A DNA stretch of 64,000 nt, taken from positions 1 to 64,000 of the forward strand of contig NZ_JAAGUY010000011.1 in NCBI RefSeq assembly GCF_010868145.1, written 5' to 3'. The notes below the pieces were generated by a model that saw nothing but the letters and a program-made list of their open reading frames with translations, was not told the origin of the DNA and did no database searches. Below are positions 8,900 through 17,627 of the stretch, one piece after another. Numbering within the stretch: the first letter of the stretch is position 1; each line of letters opens with the position of its first letter. The position numbers and the translations under genes were made by a program. Origin of the DNA: Nocardia cyriacigeorgica. Its GTDB lineage: Bacteria; Actinomycetota; Actinomycetes; Mycobacteriales; Mycobacteriaceae.

Positions 8900-9180
8900 G
8901 TGGGGTGTCCTTTCGTGGTCGGCCACCGTTCATAGATGGCGGCCAGGGGAGTGGTGTCGAGGTGGTGGAACTTGTAGCGGCCTTGTTTGCGCGTCGTGAT
9001 CAGCCCCGCATCCTCCAGCACCGCCAAGTGCTGGGATACGGCTTGTCGGCTCAGGTTCAACTGATGTCGATTGGTCAGCCGGACACAGATCTCGAAGAGG
9101 GTCTGTCCGTCGCGCTCGGTCAGTTCATCGAGAATTGTCCGCCGCGTCGGATCGGCGAGGGCCTTGAAGATATCGCCCAT
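8896..9180 (-). CDS. ArsR-family transcriptional regulator
   Basis: A 94-residue winged-helix protein: MGDIFKALADPTRRTILDELTERDGQTLFEICVRL, recognition region LSRQAVSQHLAVLEDAGLITTRKQGRYKFHHL. This is the non-metal branch with no CxC motif (the single Cys is in FEIC). It is first in a two-gene operon with the VOC protein. A perfect 8-4-8 palindrome lies 11 nt upstream of its ATG, consistent with autoregulation. Confidence 0.9.
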   Translation of the reverse strand: MGDIFKALADPTRRTILDELTERDGQTLFEICVRLTNRHQLNLSRQAVSQHLAVLEDAGLITTRKQGRYKFHHLDTTPLAAIYERWPTTKGHPT

Positions 9181-9191
9181 GCACCGACGAT

Positions 9192-9211
9192 AGGCAAGTG
9201 GTTACTTGCCT
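9192..9211. promoter_or_regulatory. Probable ArsR operator
   Basis: Perfect inverted repeat AGGCAAGT-GGTT-ACTTGCCT, immediately upstream of the arsR-type ATG (9180, minus strand). Position and symmetry fit a dimeric winged-helix repressor site for the arsR-VOC operon. Confidence 0.6.
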
Positions 9212-9351
9212 GTCAAGCAGGCGTGCCGAGGCAGTGGTTGGTGCATGCTTCGATGCACATGTGACCGGCGCGCCGCTCAGCTTCGTGACTTCACGACTTG
9301 ACCTTGACACTGTGACAGGGACTTGAGTGATCGGCGAAGGAGGTAGCTGTC

Positions 9352-10005
9352 GTGAATACAACCAACCATGACGTCGTTGCTCGCCTCGTCGATGCTCTGG
9401 CCGACGCCGATTCGTCGGCCAGATTGCGGGCCGCGCTCTCGGCGGGCACGCTCGGCGATCCCCGCCTCGTCGAGACCTTGGTCGCGCGGTGCGCGGTCGA
9501 ACCGGATTTCTTCGTCCGGGACATGTTGACCTGGGCGTTGTGCCGGCTTCCTGCCGAGATCACCGTGCCGCGGTTGCTCGCCGAACTCGTGTCCGATCGG
9601 GCGCAGGCTCGCAGCCAGGCGCTGCACACCTTGTCCAAGATCGGTGATCGGGGTGCCTGGCCTGCGGTGTCGGCGCTGCTGCACGACGAGCACGACGAGG
9701 TCGCGCTCAGCGCGTGGCGGGCGGCCACAGTGCTCGTTCCCCCTGGCGAGGAGCGTGAGCTCGCCGGCAATCTGGCGATCGCCCTCGGCCGCGGTGACCA
9801 CCAGGTGCAGCGAAGTCTCAGCCGCGCGTTGGCGGCACTCGACGAGGCCGCGGCACCGGTGCTGGATGCCGCGATGGCGCACCCCGATCCACGGGTTCGC
9901 GCTCATGCGGAAGCCACCGAGCGGCTCCGTCTCGACCCCGACAGTGGGTTCACCCTGTCGCTCGAGATGGCCAAGCGCATCGCAGTGACCGGCACGGACA
10001 CATAA
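9352..10005 (+). CDS. HEAT-repeat protein
   Basis: A 217-residue, all-helical protein with at least four HEAT-like pairs (DADSSARLRAALSAGTLGDPRLVETLVARC; DFFVRDMLTWALCRL; RAQARSQALHTLSKIGD; DPRVRAHAEATERL). Repeats of this kind form a curved solenoid for protein-protein contact. GTG 9352 is used as the start. It ends directly before a MerR regulator whose C-terminal half also consists of HEAT repeats, so the two solenoids may work together. No catalytic motif. Confidence 0.8.
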   Translation: MNTTNHDVVARLVDALADADSSARLRAALSAGTLGDPRLVETLVARCAVEPDFFVRDMLTWALCRLPAEITVPRLLAELVSDRAQARSQALHTLSKIGDRGAWPAVSALLHDEHDEVALSAWRAATVLVPPGEERELAGNLAIALGRGDHQVQRSLSRALAALDEAAAPVLDAAMAHPDPRVRAHAEATERLRLDPDSGFTLSLEMAKRIAVTGTDT

Positions 10006-10020
10006 ATGGAAGGCGACGGA

Positions 10021-11001
10021 ATGTTGATCGGTGAAGTCTCGCGGCGCTCCGGCGTCAGCACCCGCATGCTGCGTCATTACGACGCGGTGGGCTTGGTGAC
10101 GCCCTCGGTCCGAACAGCGGGCGGCTACCGCGAGTATTCCGTCGACGACATCCGTCGCCTCTTCCACGTCGAGTCCCTGCGCACTCTCGGCCTATCGCTG
10201 AGCGAAGCCAAGCGTGCGTTGGACGAGCCCGGATTCACGCCAACCGAATTGGTGGGGCAGCTGATGCGGCAAACCCGTGCACGGATCGCCGCCGAGGAGG
10301 AACTGCTCAGAAAACTCGAGCAGGTCGACGCGGCGGCGCCGGCGCAGTGGGGTGAGGTACTGAGCATCGTCACCCTGTTGCGGGCGCTCGAATCGGAATC
10401 CGGAGCCCACCGTCAACAAGCGGTACTCACCCACGAGGCGTCGCTGCCGATCGATGCGCTGGTGGAGGCGGCGCTGTCGGAGGAGGACATGAATGTCGCA
10501 GGCGCGCTGCGATGGTCGCTGGCGAGGGCGGCCGGCGAAGGGTTGACGGATTTGGCCATAGGCCTGGATTCGCCGAGTAGCGAGGTCCGGCGGCGGGCTA
10601 CGGTGGCGATCGCGGCCGTGCCCACCGCGGAAGCAACGATCCTGCTGCGGAGAGCTCTGGACGACCTGGATGTGACGGTGCGTGACCGCGCTGCCCTGGC
10701 ACTCGGATCTCGCCGGGGCAGCGAGGCGGTACCCGCCCTCCTCGCGATGATCGTCGAGGGCCGCTCCGATGTCGAGGCCGCCGAAACACTCGGCTTGCTC
10801 GCGGAGGCGGACGCGGCCGACGACATCGTCCGCGATTTGCGGGATCGCCTCGACAACGTCGACGATGGGCCGACCCGTTTGCGAATCACGCAGGCGTTAG
10901 CCGAGATCCCGAGCGCCGCGGCGCGGGAGGCGCTCACGGAGCTGACCGGCGACGCCGATCGAACGATCGCGGCCACCGCCTCCGCGATCCTGCGGTACTG
11001 A
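10021..11001 (+). CDS. MerR-family regulator fused to HEAT repeats
   Basis: N-terminal MerR winged helix: MLIGEVSRRSGVSTRMLRHYDAVGLVTPSVRTAGGYREYSVDDIRRLFHVESLRTLGLSLSEAKRAL, then a coiled-coil dimerisation helix. The C-terminal about 190 residues are HEAT-type repeats (SEVRRRATVAIAAVPT; DVTVRDRAALALGSRR; EAVPALLAMIVEG; PTRLRITQALAEIPSAAARE) in place of the usual small effector domain. ATG 10021 is chosen because GGAAGG lies 7 nt upstream; ATG 10006, which directly follows the preceding stop, is possible. Two-gene unit with the HEAT protein. Confidence 0.85.
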   Translation: MLIGEVSRRSGVSTRMLRHYDAVGLVTPSVRTAGGYREYSVDDIRRLFHVESLRTLGLSLSEAKRALDEPGFTPTELVGQLMRQTRARIAAEEELLRKLEQVDAAAPAQWGEVLSIVTLLRALESESGAHRQQAVLTHEASLPIDALVEAALSEEDMNVAGALRWSLARAAGEGLTDLAIGLDSPSSEVRRRATVAIAAVPTAEATILLRRALDDLDVTVRDRAALALGSRRGSEAVPALLAMIVEGRSDVEAAETLGLLAEADAADDIVRDLRDRLDNVDDGPTRLRITQALAEIPSAAAREALTELTGDADRTIAATASAILRY

Positions 11002-11031
11002 CGGGGTGGCGAATCCGCCTGTCCGACAGGG

Positions 11032-12213
11032 TCAGGTCAGGGCCAACCCATCGGGCCGGGCGAGTACGCATGTGGTGCGGGTGAAGATCGATGGCATGCA
11101 CTTGTTGCAGTGCGTGCACAGCGACGGCGTGTGTTCGTTCTCCTGGATACGCAGCAGCAGATCGGGCTGGCGCAGCAGGGCGCGGGCCATGGCGACGAAC
11201 TCGAACCCTTCGTCCATTGCCAGCTGCATCGTTTCGGCTGTGGTGATGCCACCGAGCAGGACCAGTGGCATATTCAGTTCGTACCGGAACTGGCGGGCCA
11301 AGCCGAGCATGTACGCCTCGCGGTAGGGGTATTCGCGCAGGAAGAAACGTCCGCCCAGACGCATTCCCCAGCTCATCGGGCCGTGGAACGCTTTCGCGAA
11401 ATCCTTGCGTGGTGCGTCGCCGTGGAACAGATACATCGGGTTGAGCAGGGAGCTGCCGATGGTCAATTCCAGCGCGTCGAGGGTGCCGTCTTCCTCGAGC
11501 CAGCGCCCGATCTGCAAGCTCTCCTCCAGATGGAGCCCACCGACCACGCCGTCGTCCATGTTCAGCTTCGCCAGCACCGCGATCCGGTCGCCGACCGCGT
11601 CGCGCACCGCCTGTGCCACCTCCCGAGCCAGGCGCGCGCGGTTGGCCAGGCTGCCGCCGTAGCTGTCGCGCCGGTGGTTCAACAGCGGGCTGAAGAACGA
11701 GCTGATCAGGTAGTTGTGCCCGAAATGAAGTTCGACGGCGTCGAATCCGGCTTCTTCGGCGGTGAGTGCTGCGTCGGCGAAGGCCCGCACCACACGCTGT
11801 AATTCGGCCGCGTCGGGCCGCACGGTGCGCGCCATCCCCAGCGGGCTGAACATCCGGCCCGGCGCGAGTGCGGGCAGCCGGTTCGACGCGGCATTGGCCA
11901 CCGGTCCCGCGTGCCCGATCTGTGCGCTCGCGGCGGCGCCCTCGGCATGGATGGCCTCGGTGAGTCGCCGCAAGCCGGGCACTGCCCCCGGGCGCATCCA
12001 GATCTGATGGCGGTCGGTGCGGCCCTCGGGGGAGACGGCGCAATAGGCCACGGTCGTCATCCCGACTCCACCCGCCGCTGGCGCGCGGTGGTACTCGATC
12101 AAGTCGTCGGTGACGAGCGCGTCGGGTGTGCGGCCTTCGAATGTCGCGGCCTTGATCACCCGGTTGCGCAACGTGACGGGACCGAGCTCGGCAGGGCTGA
12201 AAACTGTGGTCAT
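11032..12213 (-). CDS. NADH:flavin oxidoreductase / Old Yellow Enzyme family
   Basis: A 393-residue TIM-barrel FMN enzyme: VFSPAELGPVTLRNRVIKAATFEG at the N-terminus, QIGHAG, the catalytic-site pattern VELHFGHNYLISSFFSPLLNHRRDSYGGSLANRARL, LLGGITT and VAMARALLRQPDLL. The C-terminal Cys cluster (LCTHCNKCMP) suggests the subgroup related to 2,4-dienoyl-CoA reductase that binds an Fe-S cluster, though the extra C-terminal domain is absent. It reduces activated C=C bonds with NAD(P)H. The ATG overlaps the TetR stop (ATGA), so regulator and enzyme form one operon. Confidence 0.85.
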   Translation of the reverse strand: MTTVFSPAELGPVTLRNRVIKAATFEGRTPDALVTDDLIEYHRAPAAGGVGMTTVAYCAVSPEGRTDRHQIWMRPGAVPGLRRLTEAIHAEGAAASAQIGHAGPVANAASNRLPALAPGRMFSPLGMARTVRPDAAELQRVVRAFADAALTAEEAGFDAVELHFGHNYLISSFFSPLLNHRRDSYGGSLANRARLAREVAQAVRDAVGDRIAVLAKLNMDDGVVGGLHLEESLQIGRWLEEDGTLDALELTIGSSLLNPMYLFHGDAPRKDFAKAFHGPMSWGMRLGGRFFLREYPYREAYMLGLARQFRYELNMPLVLLGGITTAETMQLAMDEGFEFVAMARALLRQPDLLLRIQENEHTPSLCTHCNKCMPSIFTRTTCVLARPDGLALT

Positions 12214-12794
12214 CGGGACTCCAGGGGGGCGGACAAACCCGCGGTGACGAACGCATGCAGCGTCGTGACCGAGGGGGCGGACAGGACGCGATCGTCGGCG
12301 AGGGGCGCGCCGAACTGACCGAGGATGAGGTCGAAAGCCAGTATCCAGCGCACCCGCGCCTCGTGATCCGGCAGATCGGGATGCTGTCGGCGCAGTAGAT
12401 CGACGAATGGGTCGAGGGAGAACCAGCGGGCGGTCCAGCCGATATCGTGACGGCCGAGCACCAGCCGTGACAACAGCCGGATGTGCAGCCGTCCGATCGG
12501 ATCCTCGGCCAGCGTCACCAGCGGATCGATCACCGCGGATACGCATTCCGCGACCCCGGCGCCCCGGTCTTCGAGGCCGTCCATCGCGGATTCCCACACT
12601 GGGCCGAGCCGGCTTTGCAGTAGTGCGGCAACCAGTGATTCCTTCGACCCGAAGTGGTAGTGCACCGCGGCCGGATTCGACTCGGCCGCAGCGCATACCG
12701 CCCGGATGGAGACCCGCTCATAGCCCGATTCGAGCAGTAGCCGCTCGGCAGCCGTCAGCAGCCTTTCCCGGGTGGTGAGTTCAGCTTGTCGCAC
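12210..12794 (-). CDS. TetR-family regulator of the adjacent Old Yellow Enzyme
   Basis: N-terminal TetR HTH: LTTRERLLTAAERLLLESGYERVSIRAVCAAAESNPAAVHYHFGSKESLVAALL, followed by a helical ligand-binding domain. GTG 12794 is preferred because the alternative GTG 12821 lies inside a strong palindrome that is probably the operator. The downstream gene starts within its stop codon. Likely a repressor responding to the enzyme's substrate. Confidence 0.85.
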   Translation of the reverse strand: MRQAELTTRERLLTAAERLLLESGYERVSIRAVCAAAESNPAAVHYHFGSKESLVAALLQSRLGPVWESAMDGLEDRGAGVAECVSAVIDPLVTLAEDPIGRLHIRLLSRLVLGRHDIGWTARWFSLDPFVDLLRRQHPDLPDHEARVRWILAFDLILGQFGAPLADDRVLSAPSVTTLHAFVTAGLSAPLESR

Positions 12795-12813
12795 ACAGCT
12801 AGTAGAGCACGTT

Positions 12814-12840
12814 TCAATCACTGATTCAATCAGTGATTGA
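12814..12840. promoter_or_regulatory. Probable TetR operator
   Basis: Perfect inverted repeat with 11-bp arms, TCAATCACTGA and TCAGTGATTGA, separated by TTCAA. It lies 19 nt upstream of the chosen tetR start at 12794, the usual place for an autoregulatory TetR site. Confidence 0.7.
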
Positions 12841-12968
12841 ACGATGGTTCGGCGCAGGTATGCCGAACTGATCAGGGCTGGTCTCCGGTCGTGGCCGACC
12901 GTTCAACGACGTGCCGCTCGTCGGTGCATGCCAGGCGCGACCTGATTCGCACCGACGAGCGATACGGC

Positions 12969-14129
12969 CTACGTGGTGTTGGTCGCGGCGGTTCGGGCAA
13001 CAGGCGCCGCGTCGTCGGCAGCCGCGTTCCCCCGCGGGACCGTGAACGTTGCGAGTACTGCCGTGATCGCGATGACGAAGCAGGCGATCGTGTACCAGAG
13101 GTTGCCGATGGGGTCGCCGTTGTCGGTGATCCCATCCACGGCCCCGAAGAAATCGGGGAGGGCCGTCGCCCAGAGCGTCGCCATCACGGCCAGGTACGCC
13201 AGCGCGTACCACTGCACCAGGCCGTTGCGATAAGCACGCACCTCGGAGGTTCCCGCACGCAGGGACAACCACTGCCGGGTCATGACAACTACCGCGACCA
13301 CCGAAAGCACCGCGAGCTCCGCCGCGTACAGGAATCCGCGGACGGTATCACTGCCCATCCCGAAGACCGTCGCGGGAAGGGGAAGCACGAAGGTGCCCAC
13401 CGAGGCGAGCAACCCGATCACCACGGTGCGCCACACCAGCTGCAATCCGGTGAAACGTGTGCCGGCATCGACGTGGCGGCCGACGAAGTACTGCACACAC
13501 AGCGCCAGCGACATCGGCCACAGGGCAGCGAAGACGACCACGCTCGGCAGCGGTACCGAATCGAACATCGGCTGGTTGATCGGATTGTCCACCGACCACT
13601 CCCACCAGCGCAGTTGCGGGCCGATCTGGTCGAAGATCTCGTAGAACGCGTGGTGCACGAAGCCGACGCAGACCGCGCCGAACAGCACGCCGTAGCGCCG
13701 GAAGATGCCGAGCATCCGGACGATTTCGAAGGCAAGCGTCGCCATCAGCGGATAGATCGCGATGATGTAGAGCGGTAGCCGTCCCCACATGAAGTCAACG
13801 GTGAACACGTTGTGCGCGAACATCGTGTCGACATGTTCGGCGATGCCGAAGGCCGACGGGAAGTACAGCGGCGGTTCGATCACGAACAGGTAGGCGGTCG
13901 CACCGAACCAGAGCACCAGATTGGTCGGGTCGCCATGCCTGCGTAGTCGCATGATCGCGTAGATCAGTGCGAGCGCCGAGCCGAGCACGATGGTCAGTTC
14001 GAGCACCGGCAGCGTCCAATTCTCCAGCGCGGCCGGGCTGCGGAACTCGACGAGTCCGCCGGCTTCGTCGCACGAGAAGCCCAGTCGTGTAGCGAGATCG
14101 GCGAAAGTGGGCGTACACAGATCCGACAT
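12969..14129 (-). CDS. Multi-pass membrane protein coupled to a PF10118-type gene
   Basis: A 386-residue protein with about nine or ten helices (e.g. LPVLELTIVLGSALALIYAIM; LVLWFGATAYLFVIEPPLYF; LPLYIIAIYPLMATLAFEIV; SVVVFAALWPMSLALCVQYFV; WRTVVIGLLASVGTFVLPL). Conserved-looking polar positions sit in or near membranes (VHHAFYEIFDQ, WWEWSVDNP). Its ATG shares one base with the upstream stop (TGATG), so it is coupled to the metal-dependent-hydrolase-family gene. No family assigned with confidence; it weakly recalls AveC-type membrane proteins, but the similarity is too thin to name it so. Confidence 0.65.
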   Translation of the reverse strand: MSDLCTPTFADLATRLGFSCDEAGGLVEFRSPAALENWTLPVLELTIVLGSALALIYAIMRLRRHGDPTNLVLWFGATAYLFVIEPPLYFPSAFGIAEHVDTMFAHNVFTVDFMWGRLPLYIIAIYPLMATLAFEIVRMLGIFRRYGVLFGAVCVGFVHHAFYEIFDQIGPQLRWWEWSVDNPINQPMFDSVPLPSVVVFAALWPMSLALCVQYFVGRHVDAGTRFTGLQLVWRTVVIGLLASVGTFVLPLPATVFGMGSDTVRGFLYAAELAVLSVVAVVVMTRQWLSLRAGTSEVRAYRNGLVQWYALAYLAVMATLWATALPDFFGAVDGITDNGDPIGNLWYTIACFVIAITAVLATFTVPRGNAAADDAAPVARTAATNTT

Positions 14130-15067
14130 CAGTTCACCACCGATACCATCGGCCGGTCCTGGTCCGCGGTGTACCAGCGAGTGCAGTCGTAGCCCGCGTC
14201 GTAGCGCTCGAACCACCTGGCGGCCAGCTCGGGTAGGTTCTCGTGCGTCGGATCATGTTTGGGCATCTGGCTACGGACGACGCCGGCAAGGGCGGTGAGC
14301 TGCTGCCGGCGGGAGAGTCCGTCGAATGCGCGTGGCATGGGGCCCTTGGTCAGATACGGCGCGAACGCCGTCAGGACCTTCTGCTTGGCACGGTGTCTGG
14401 CGAACATCGACAGCGAGTCGACCTTGCGGTCCGCCAGCGGGACATGCTGATTGAAGCCCGCGCAGGCGATCCGGATCACCTTCATCACGTGCGCGAAGAT
14501 CGACGGTGCCATCCGCATCCGGTACAGCTCGTCTCCGACAACGGAATTGAACAGAATCAACGCGGAGCTGCGATGTTCGACCTCCTCGACGAAGTGCCAG
14601 ATGAACAACGATGCGACCCGATCGTCGCCGGGACGGAACAGCGTCGCCTCGTTGTCGAGCATCAGCTTGAAGACCGGTGTGAAGGTGGCCTCGAGGTCGG
14701 CGGTGTAGGCGAGCCGGTAGTTGTGTGAGGTCGCCTCGGTGAGCAGGTCGAACTCACCGATCACCGCGTCGAGGGTGTTCTGCAGCCCGGGATATTGCTT
14801 GATGAGTGCCTTGACGTGCTGGCGGTGGGCGGTCGAGTGGTGACCCTCCTGGCGCATGAACGCCGTGGCTTCCTCGGCCACCTCCTGGTCGGTGAATACG
14901 GGCTTGAGCTGCATGATCAGCTTCACGATCATCTTTTCGAAGCCCACTGCCAGGAACGAGACCGCATTGGACATGCTCGACCAGGCCGGGTTCTGCGGGT
15001 TCCACAGGAACGGAACATCCGCGTCGTCGAATCCGAAATCCATCTTTCGGGGCTGCAGGTTGGTCAC
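14129..15067 (-). CDS. Metal-dependent hydrolase-like protein (PF10118, ferritin-like)
   Basis: A 312-residue helical protein. FMRQEGHHSTAHRQHV, then NYRLAYTADLEATFTPVFKLML and FIWHFVEEVEHRSSALILFNSV supply Glu/His ligands in a ferritin-like E-xx-H arrangement, the signature of the predicted metal-dependent hydrolase family PF10118/COG3687. Catalysis is not established for the family. GTG 15067 is the start. It is divergent from a TetR gene across a 107-bp region with an inverted repeat and heads the two-gene unit with the membrane protein. Confidence 0.8.
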   Translation of the reverse strand: MTNLQPRKMDFGFDDADVPFLWNPQNPAWSSMSNAVSFLAVGFEKMIVKLIMQLKPVFTDQEVAEEATAFMRQEGHHSTAHRQHVKALIKQYPGLQNTLDAVIGEFDLLTEATSHNYRLAYTADLEATFTPVFKLMLDNEATLFRPGDDRVASLFIWHFVEEVEHRSSALILFNSVVGDELYRMRMAPSIFAHVMKVIRIACAGFNQHVPLADRKVDSLSMFARHRAKQKVLTAFAPYLTKGPMPRAFDGLSRRQQLTALAGVVRSQMPKHDPTHENLPELAARWFERYDAGYDCTRWYTADQDRPMVSVVN

Positions 15068-15132
15068 AGTGCATTACCTCGCGTCGGGAAATGGGGCTGT
15101 CGTGTGCGTCGGGAAGCGCACTGAAATCGCAC

Positions 15133-15158
15133 CATACACTCGTGCTGCCGTGTGTATG
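15133..15158. promoter_or_regulatory. Inverted repeat between divergent genes, probable TetR site
   Basis: CATACAC at 15133-15139 and its complement GTGTATG at 15152-15158, with 12 nt between, lie just upstream of the TetR ATG at 15175 and 66 nt from the divergent PF10118 gene. Position fits control of both genes. Confidence 0.5.
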
Positions 15159-15174
15159 ATTACTTTCGGCAAGA

Positions 15175-15846
15175 ATGACAACGCACCTGCTGAGCAGTGG
15201 TAACGTCCGCCCGGTGGCGCGCAGACGTGGGTGGGGCGGGACTCCGCCGAAGGACGACGAGGAAGCGCACCGGCGCGTCGTCGCGGCCGCGGTCGAGCTG
15301 ATCGGCCGGACCGGCGCGGCCATCAGCATCGCCGATGTCGCGGAAGCGCTCGGCGTCATCCGCCAGACCGTCTACCGCTATTTCCCCAGCTCCGAGGCGT
15401 TGATGACGGCGGCCGCGATCGCCTCGGTCGACGGCTTTCTCGACCGGTTGACCGTGCATGTCGCCGGTCTCGACGACCCGGTCGAGGCGATGACCGAAGG
15501 TGTGGTCTACACCCTCACCGAAGTGCGCCGAACCCCGCACCTCGGCATCCTGCTGTCGAGCTCGTACGCGAATGTCGACCCCGACAGCCTCACCTCCGTC
15601 CAAGCCAAAGCCTTCGGCATGACGATGATCCGCCGCTTCGACGTCGACTGGGACGCACACGGCTACGACGACGCGGCCCTGCGCGAACTGGTCGAATACG
15701 TCCTACGCACAATGCACTCGTTCTTCGTGTCCCCAGGCCACCCACCCCGCACCGACGACCAGTTACGCGCCTACCTCCGCCGCTGGATGGGTTCCGCCAT
15801 CGCCGCCCAGCGCGAGTTCTCGACGCGGACAGGGCGGGGCACCTGA
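15175..15846 (+). CDS. TetR/AcrR-family regulator
   Basis: A 223-residue protein. After a short basic leader comes the HTH: AHRRVVAAAVELIGRTGAAISIADVAEALGVIRQTVYRYFPSSEALMTAAA. The rest is a helical sensor domain. Divergent from the PF10118-membrane protein pair, which it probably represses. ATG 15175 used; GTG 15214 would remove the atypical leader and is possible. Confidence 0.85.
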   Translation: MTTHLLSSGNVRPVARRRGWGGTPPKDDEEAHRRVVAAAVELIGRTGAAISIADVAEALGVIRQTVYRYFPSSEALMTAAAIASVDGFLDRLTVHVAGLDDPVEAMTEGVVYTLTEVRRTPHLGILLSSSYANVDPDSLTSVQAKAFGMTMIRRFDVDWDAHGYDDAALRELVEYVLRTMHSFFVSPGHPPRTDDQLRAYLRRWMGSAIAAQREFSTRTGRGT

Positions 15847-16008
15847 TCGGTACCCTTGTACGTTCACGCCACGAAGGTATGCCGTCGGTGGAACGGCTGG
15901 TCGGGATCTATTGCGCCGGAACCGTTCTCTCCTCTGCCCGCGGGGGCAGGGTTTCAGTGACCCACGAGATGCGCGACGGAGACAGCGCCGAGATCCGGAG
16001 GTGCGTGC

Positions 16009-16662
16009 CTACTGGTCGCCGATGAGTTCCGGCGGGAGGAACATCGTGCCGAGCTGTGCTGCGATGGCGCTGGTGTGCTCGACGATACGGTTGGCGTCCA
16101 CGTCCAGGACCCCGGTCCGCCAAGCGGACAACAGTTCGATGAAACCGCCGATGCCGGCCAGGGTGCTCATGCGGATGGCAGTTTCGTCGACGCCAGGGCG
16201 CAGGTAGGGCCATGCGGTGGCGATGAGGAGGTCGGTGGCGTCGGTGAGCATCGTTTTGCGGCGCTGCTCGAGGACGGCGCTGCCGGCGTGGTCGGCGAGC
16301 AGGATTCTGGCATGGCCGCGCGGATCGGACTGCAACTCGACGGCGCGGGTGATGGCGGCGCGCATGATCTCGAGCGGCCTCCGGTGCGTGTTCTCGGCGA
16401 CGACACTCGCTAGATCGACGAACACCCCGGTGCACACCTCGTCCCAGACCGCCGCGAGCAGTTCGTCGCGGTCGGCGAAGTGCTCGTAGAAGTAGCGGTC
16501 GTTGAGCGAGGTCCGCTGGCAGACGCCGCGCATGGTCACCGCGGCCCACCCGTTGTCGATCCAGATGTCGAGGGCGGCCTCGACCAGGCTGCTCCGCCGC
16601 TGTGCTCTGCGCTGGTCGGTGGTCAGCCCGCCCCAGGTCCGTGCCGGTGCGCGCACATCCAT
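16009..16662 (-). CDS. TetR-family regulator
   Basis: A 217-residue protein with the HTH QRRAQRRSSLVEAALDIWIDNGWAAVTMRGVCQRTSLNDRYFYEHFADRDELLAAVWDE, typical of the actinobacterial Y-F-Y-E-x-F group. ATG 16662 is preferred over the upstream TTG 16671. It is divergent from the SDR/diiron/monooxygenase operon and a palindrome lies between them, so it likely controls that operon and itself. Confidence 0.85.
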   Translation of the reverse strand: MDVRAPARTWGGLTTDQRRAQRRSSLVEAALDIWIDNGWAAVTMRGVCQRTSLNDRYFYEHFADRDELLAAVWDEVCTGVFVDLASVVAENTHRRPLEIMRAAITRAVELQSDPRGHARILLADHAGSAVLEQRRKTMLTDATDLLIATAWPYLRPGVDETAIRMSTLAGIGGFIELLSAWRTGVLDVDANRIVEHTSAIAAQLGTMFLPPELIGDQ

Positions 16663-16712
16663 GGTTGACAAAGTACTCCGTCGCGAGCCTAATTGGTGTC
16701 AGGTGCGGCCAA

Positions 16713-16730
16713 TGGTGGCAGTTGCCACCA
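16713..16730. promoter_or_regulatory. Probable TetR operator
   Basis: Perfect palindrome TGGTGGCA-GT-TGCCACCA, 34 nt before the SDR ATG (16765) and 50 nt from the divergent tetR start. A second weaker pair ATTGG/CCAAT around 16693-16713 overlaps its left side, suggesting tandem sites. Confidence 0.6.
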
Positions 16731-16764
16731 ATTCGAGCCTCGCCGGGTCGACCCGGGAGTTGCC

Positions 16765-17601
16765 ATGCGACTGTTTCCCTTCGGCGGAGACCGCCGGACC
16801 ACGAACGCCGACGCCGTGGTGACCGGCGCGGGCAGCGGCATCGGGCGGGCGTTCGCCGTCGAACTGGGCAGGCGCGGCGGCCGCGTCGTCTGCTCCGATA
16901 TCGACCACGGCCGCGTCGACGAAACCGCCGGATTGGTCGAGGCCGCCGGCGGGAAGGCGATCGGCACAGTGTGCGACGTCTCCGCGATCGCCGAGGTCGA
17001 CGGGCTGGCCGCCACGGCACAGGACTGGTTCGCCGGCGCACCCACCCTCGTCGTCGACAACGCGGGCATCGGGGCCGGGGGACCGGTGGTCGGCGAGTTC
17101 GCCCTCGACGACTGGCACCGCACCCTCGACGTCAATCTGTGGGGTGTCATCCACGGCTGTCACGTCTTCGCGCCGATCCTACGGACGGCGGGGCGCGGGG
17201 CGATCGTGAATGTCGCCTCGGCGGCCGCGTTCGGCGCGGCGCCGCGGATGGCCGCCTACAACGTCAGCAAGGCAGGAGTGCTGGCGCTGTCGGAGACCCT
17301 GTCCGCGGAGCTGGCTGGCACCGGAGTCGGCGTCACCGTGCTGTGCCCGACCGGTGTGAAAACCAACATCATGGACGCGGATTCACCGATAGACGAGACC
17401 GCCGAGCGGTTCGGCGGACTGCTCCTGCGCTGGACCGGTCGCGCACCGGCCGCCATCGCCCGCACCGCCCTCGACGCCGTGGACCACGGCGAGCTGTACG
17501 TGGTGCCGCAGCTGGAGGCCAAGATGCTGTGGCAGGCCAAACGGTGGATGCCCGCGACCTACACCCGTTCGGCCGGCCTGCTCGGGCGGGTCGTGCGCTG
17601 A
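16765..17601 (+). CDS. SDR family oxidoreductase
   Basis: A 278-residue SDR: TGAGSGIGRAFAVELGRRG (cofactor motif), VDNAGIG, VNVASAAAFGAAPRMAAYNVSKAGVLALSETL with Ser and YxxxK. Likely NAD(P)-dependent alcohol/ketone interconversion. First gene of a tight operon with a ferritin-like protein, a half-size monooxygenase-like protein and a full flavin monooxygenase, so it may supply or remove a ketone for the monooxygenase. Confidence 0.85.
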   Translation: MRLFPFGGDRRTTNADAVVTGAGSGIGRAFAVELGRRGGRVVCSDIDHGRVDETAGLVEAAGGKAIGTVCDVSAIAEVDGLAATAQDWFAGAPTLVVDNAGIGAGGPVVGEFALDDWHRTLDVNLWGVIHGCHVFAPILRTAGRGAIVNVASAAAFGAAPRMAAYNVSKAGVLALSETLSAELAGTGVGVTVLCPTGVKTNIMDADSPIDETAERFGGLLLRWTGRAPAAIARTALDAVDHGELYVVPQLEAKMLWQAKRWMPATYTRSAGLLGRVVR

Positions 17602-17627
17602 TCCATCACGCCGAAGGAGTTCGAACG

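Noticed and set aside
16602..17627. In-frame N-terminal extension of the diiron-type protein, suggesting a fusion
   Set aside because: The extension is antisense/shifted reading of the SDR gene; the real start at 17628 has a clear AAGGAG.
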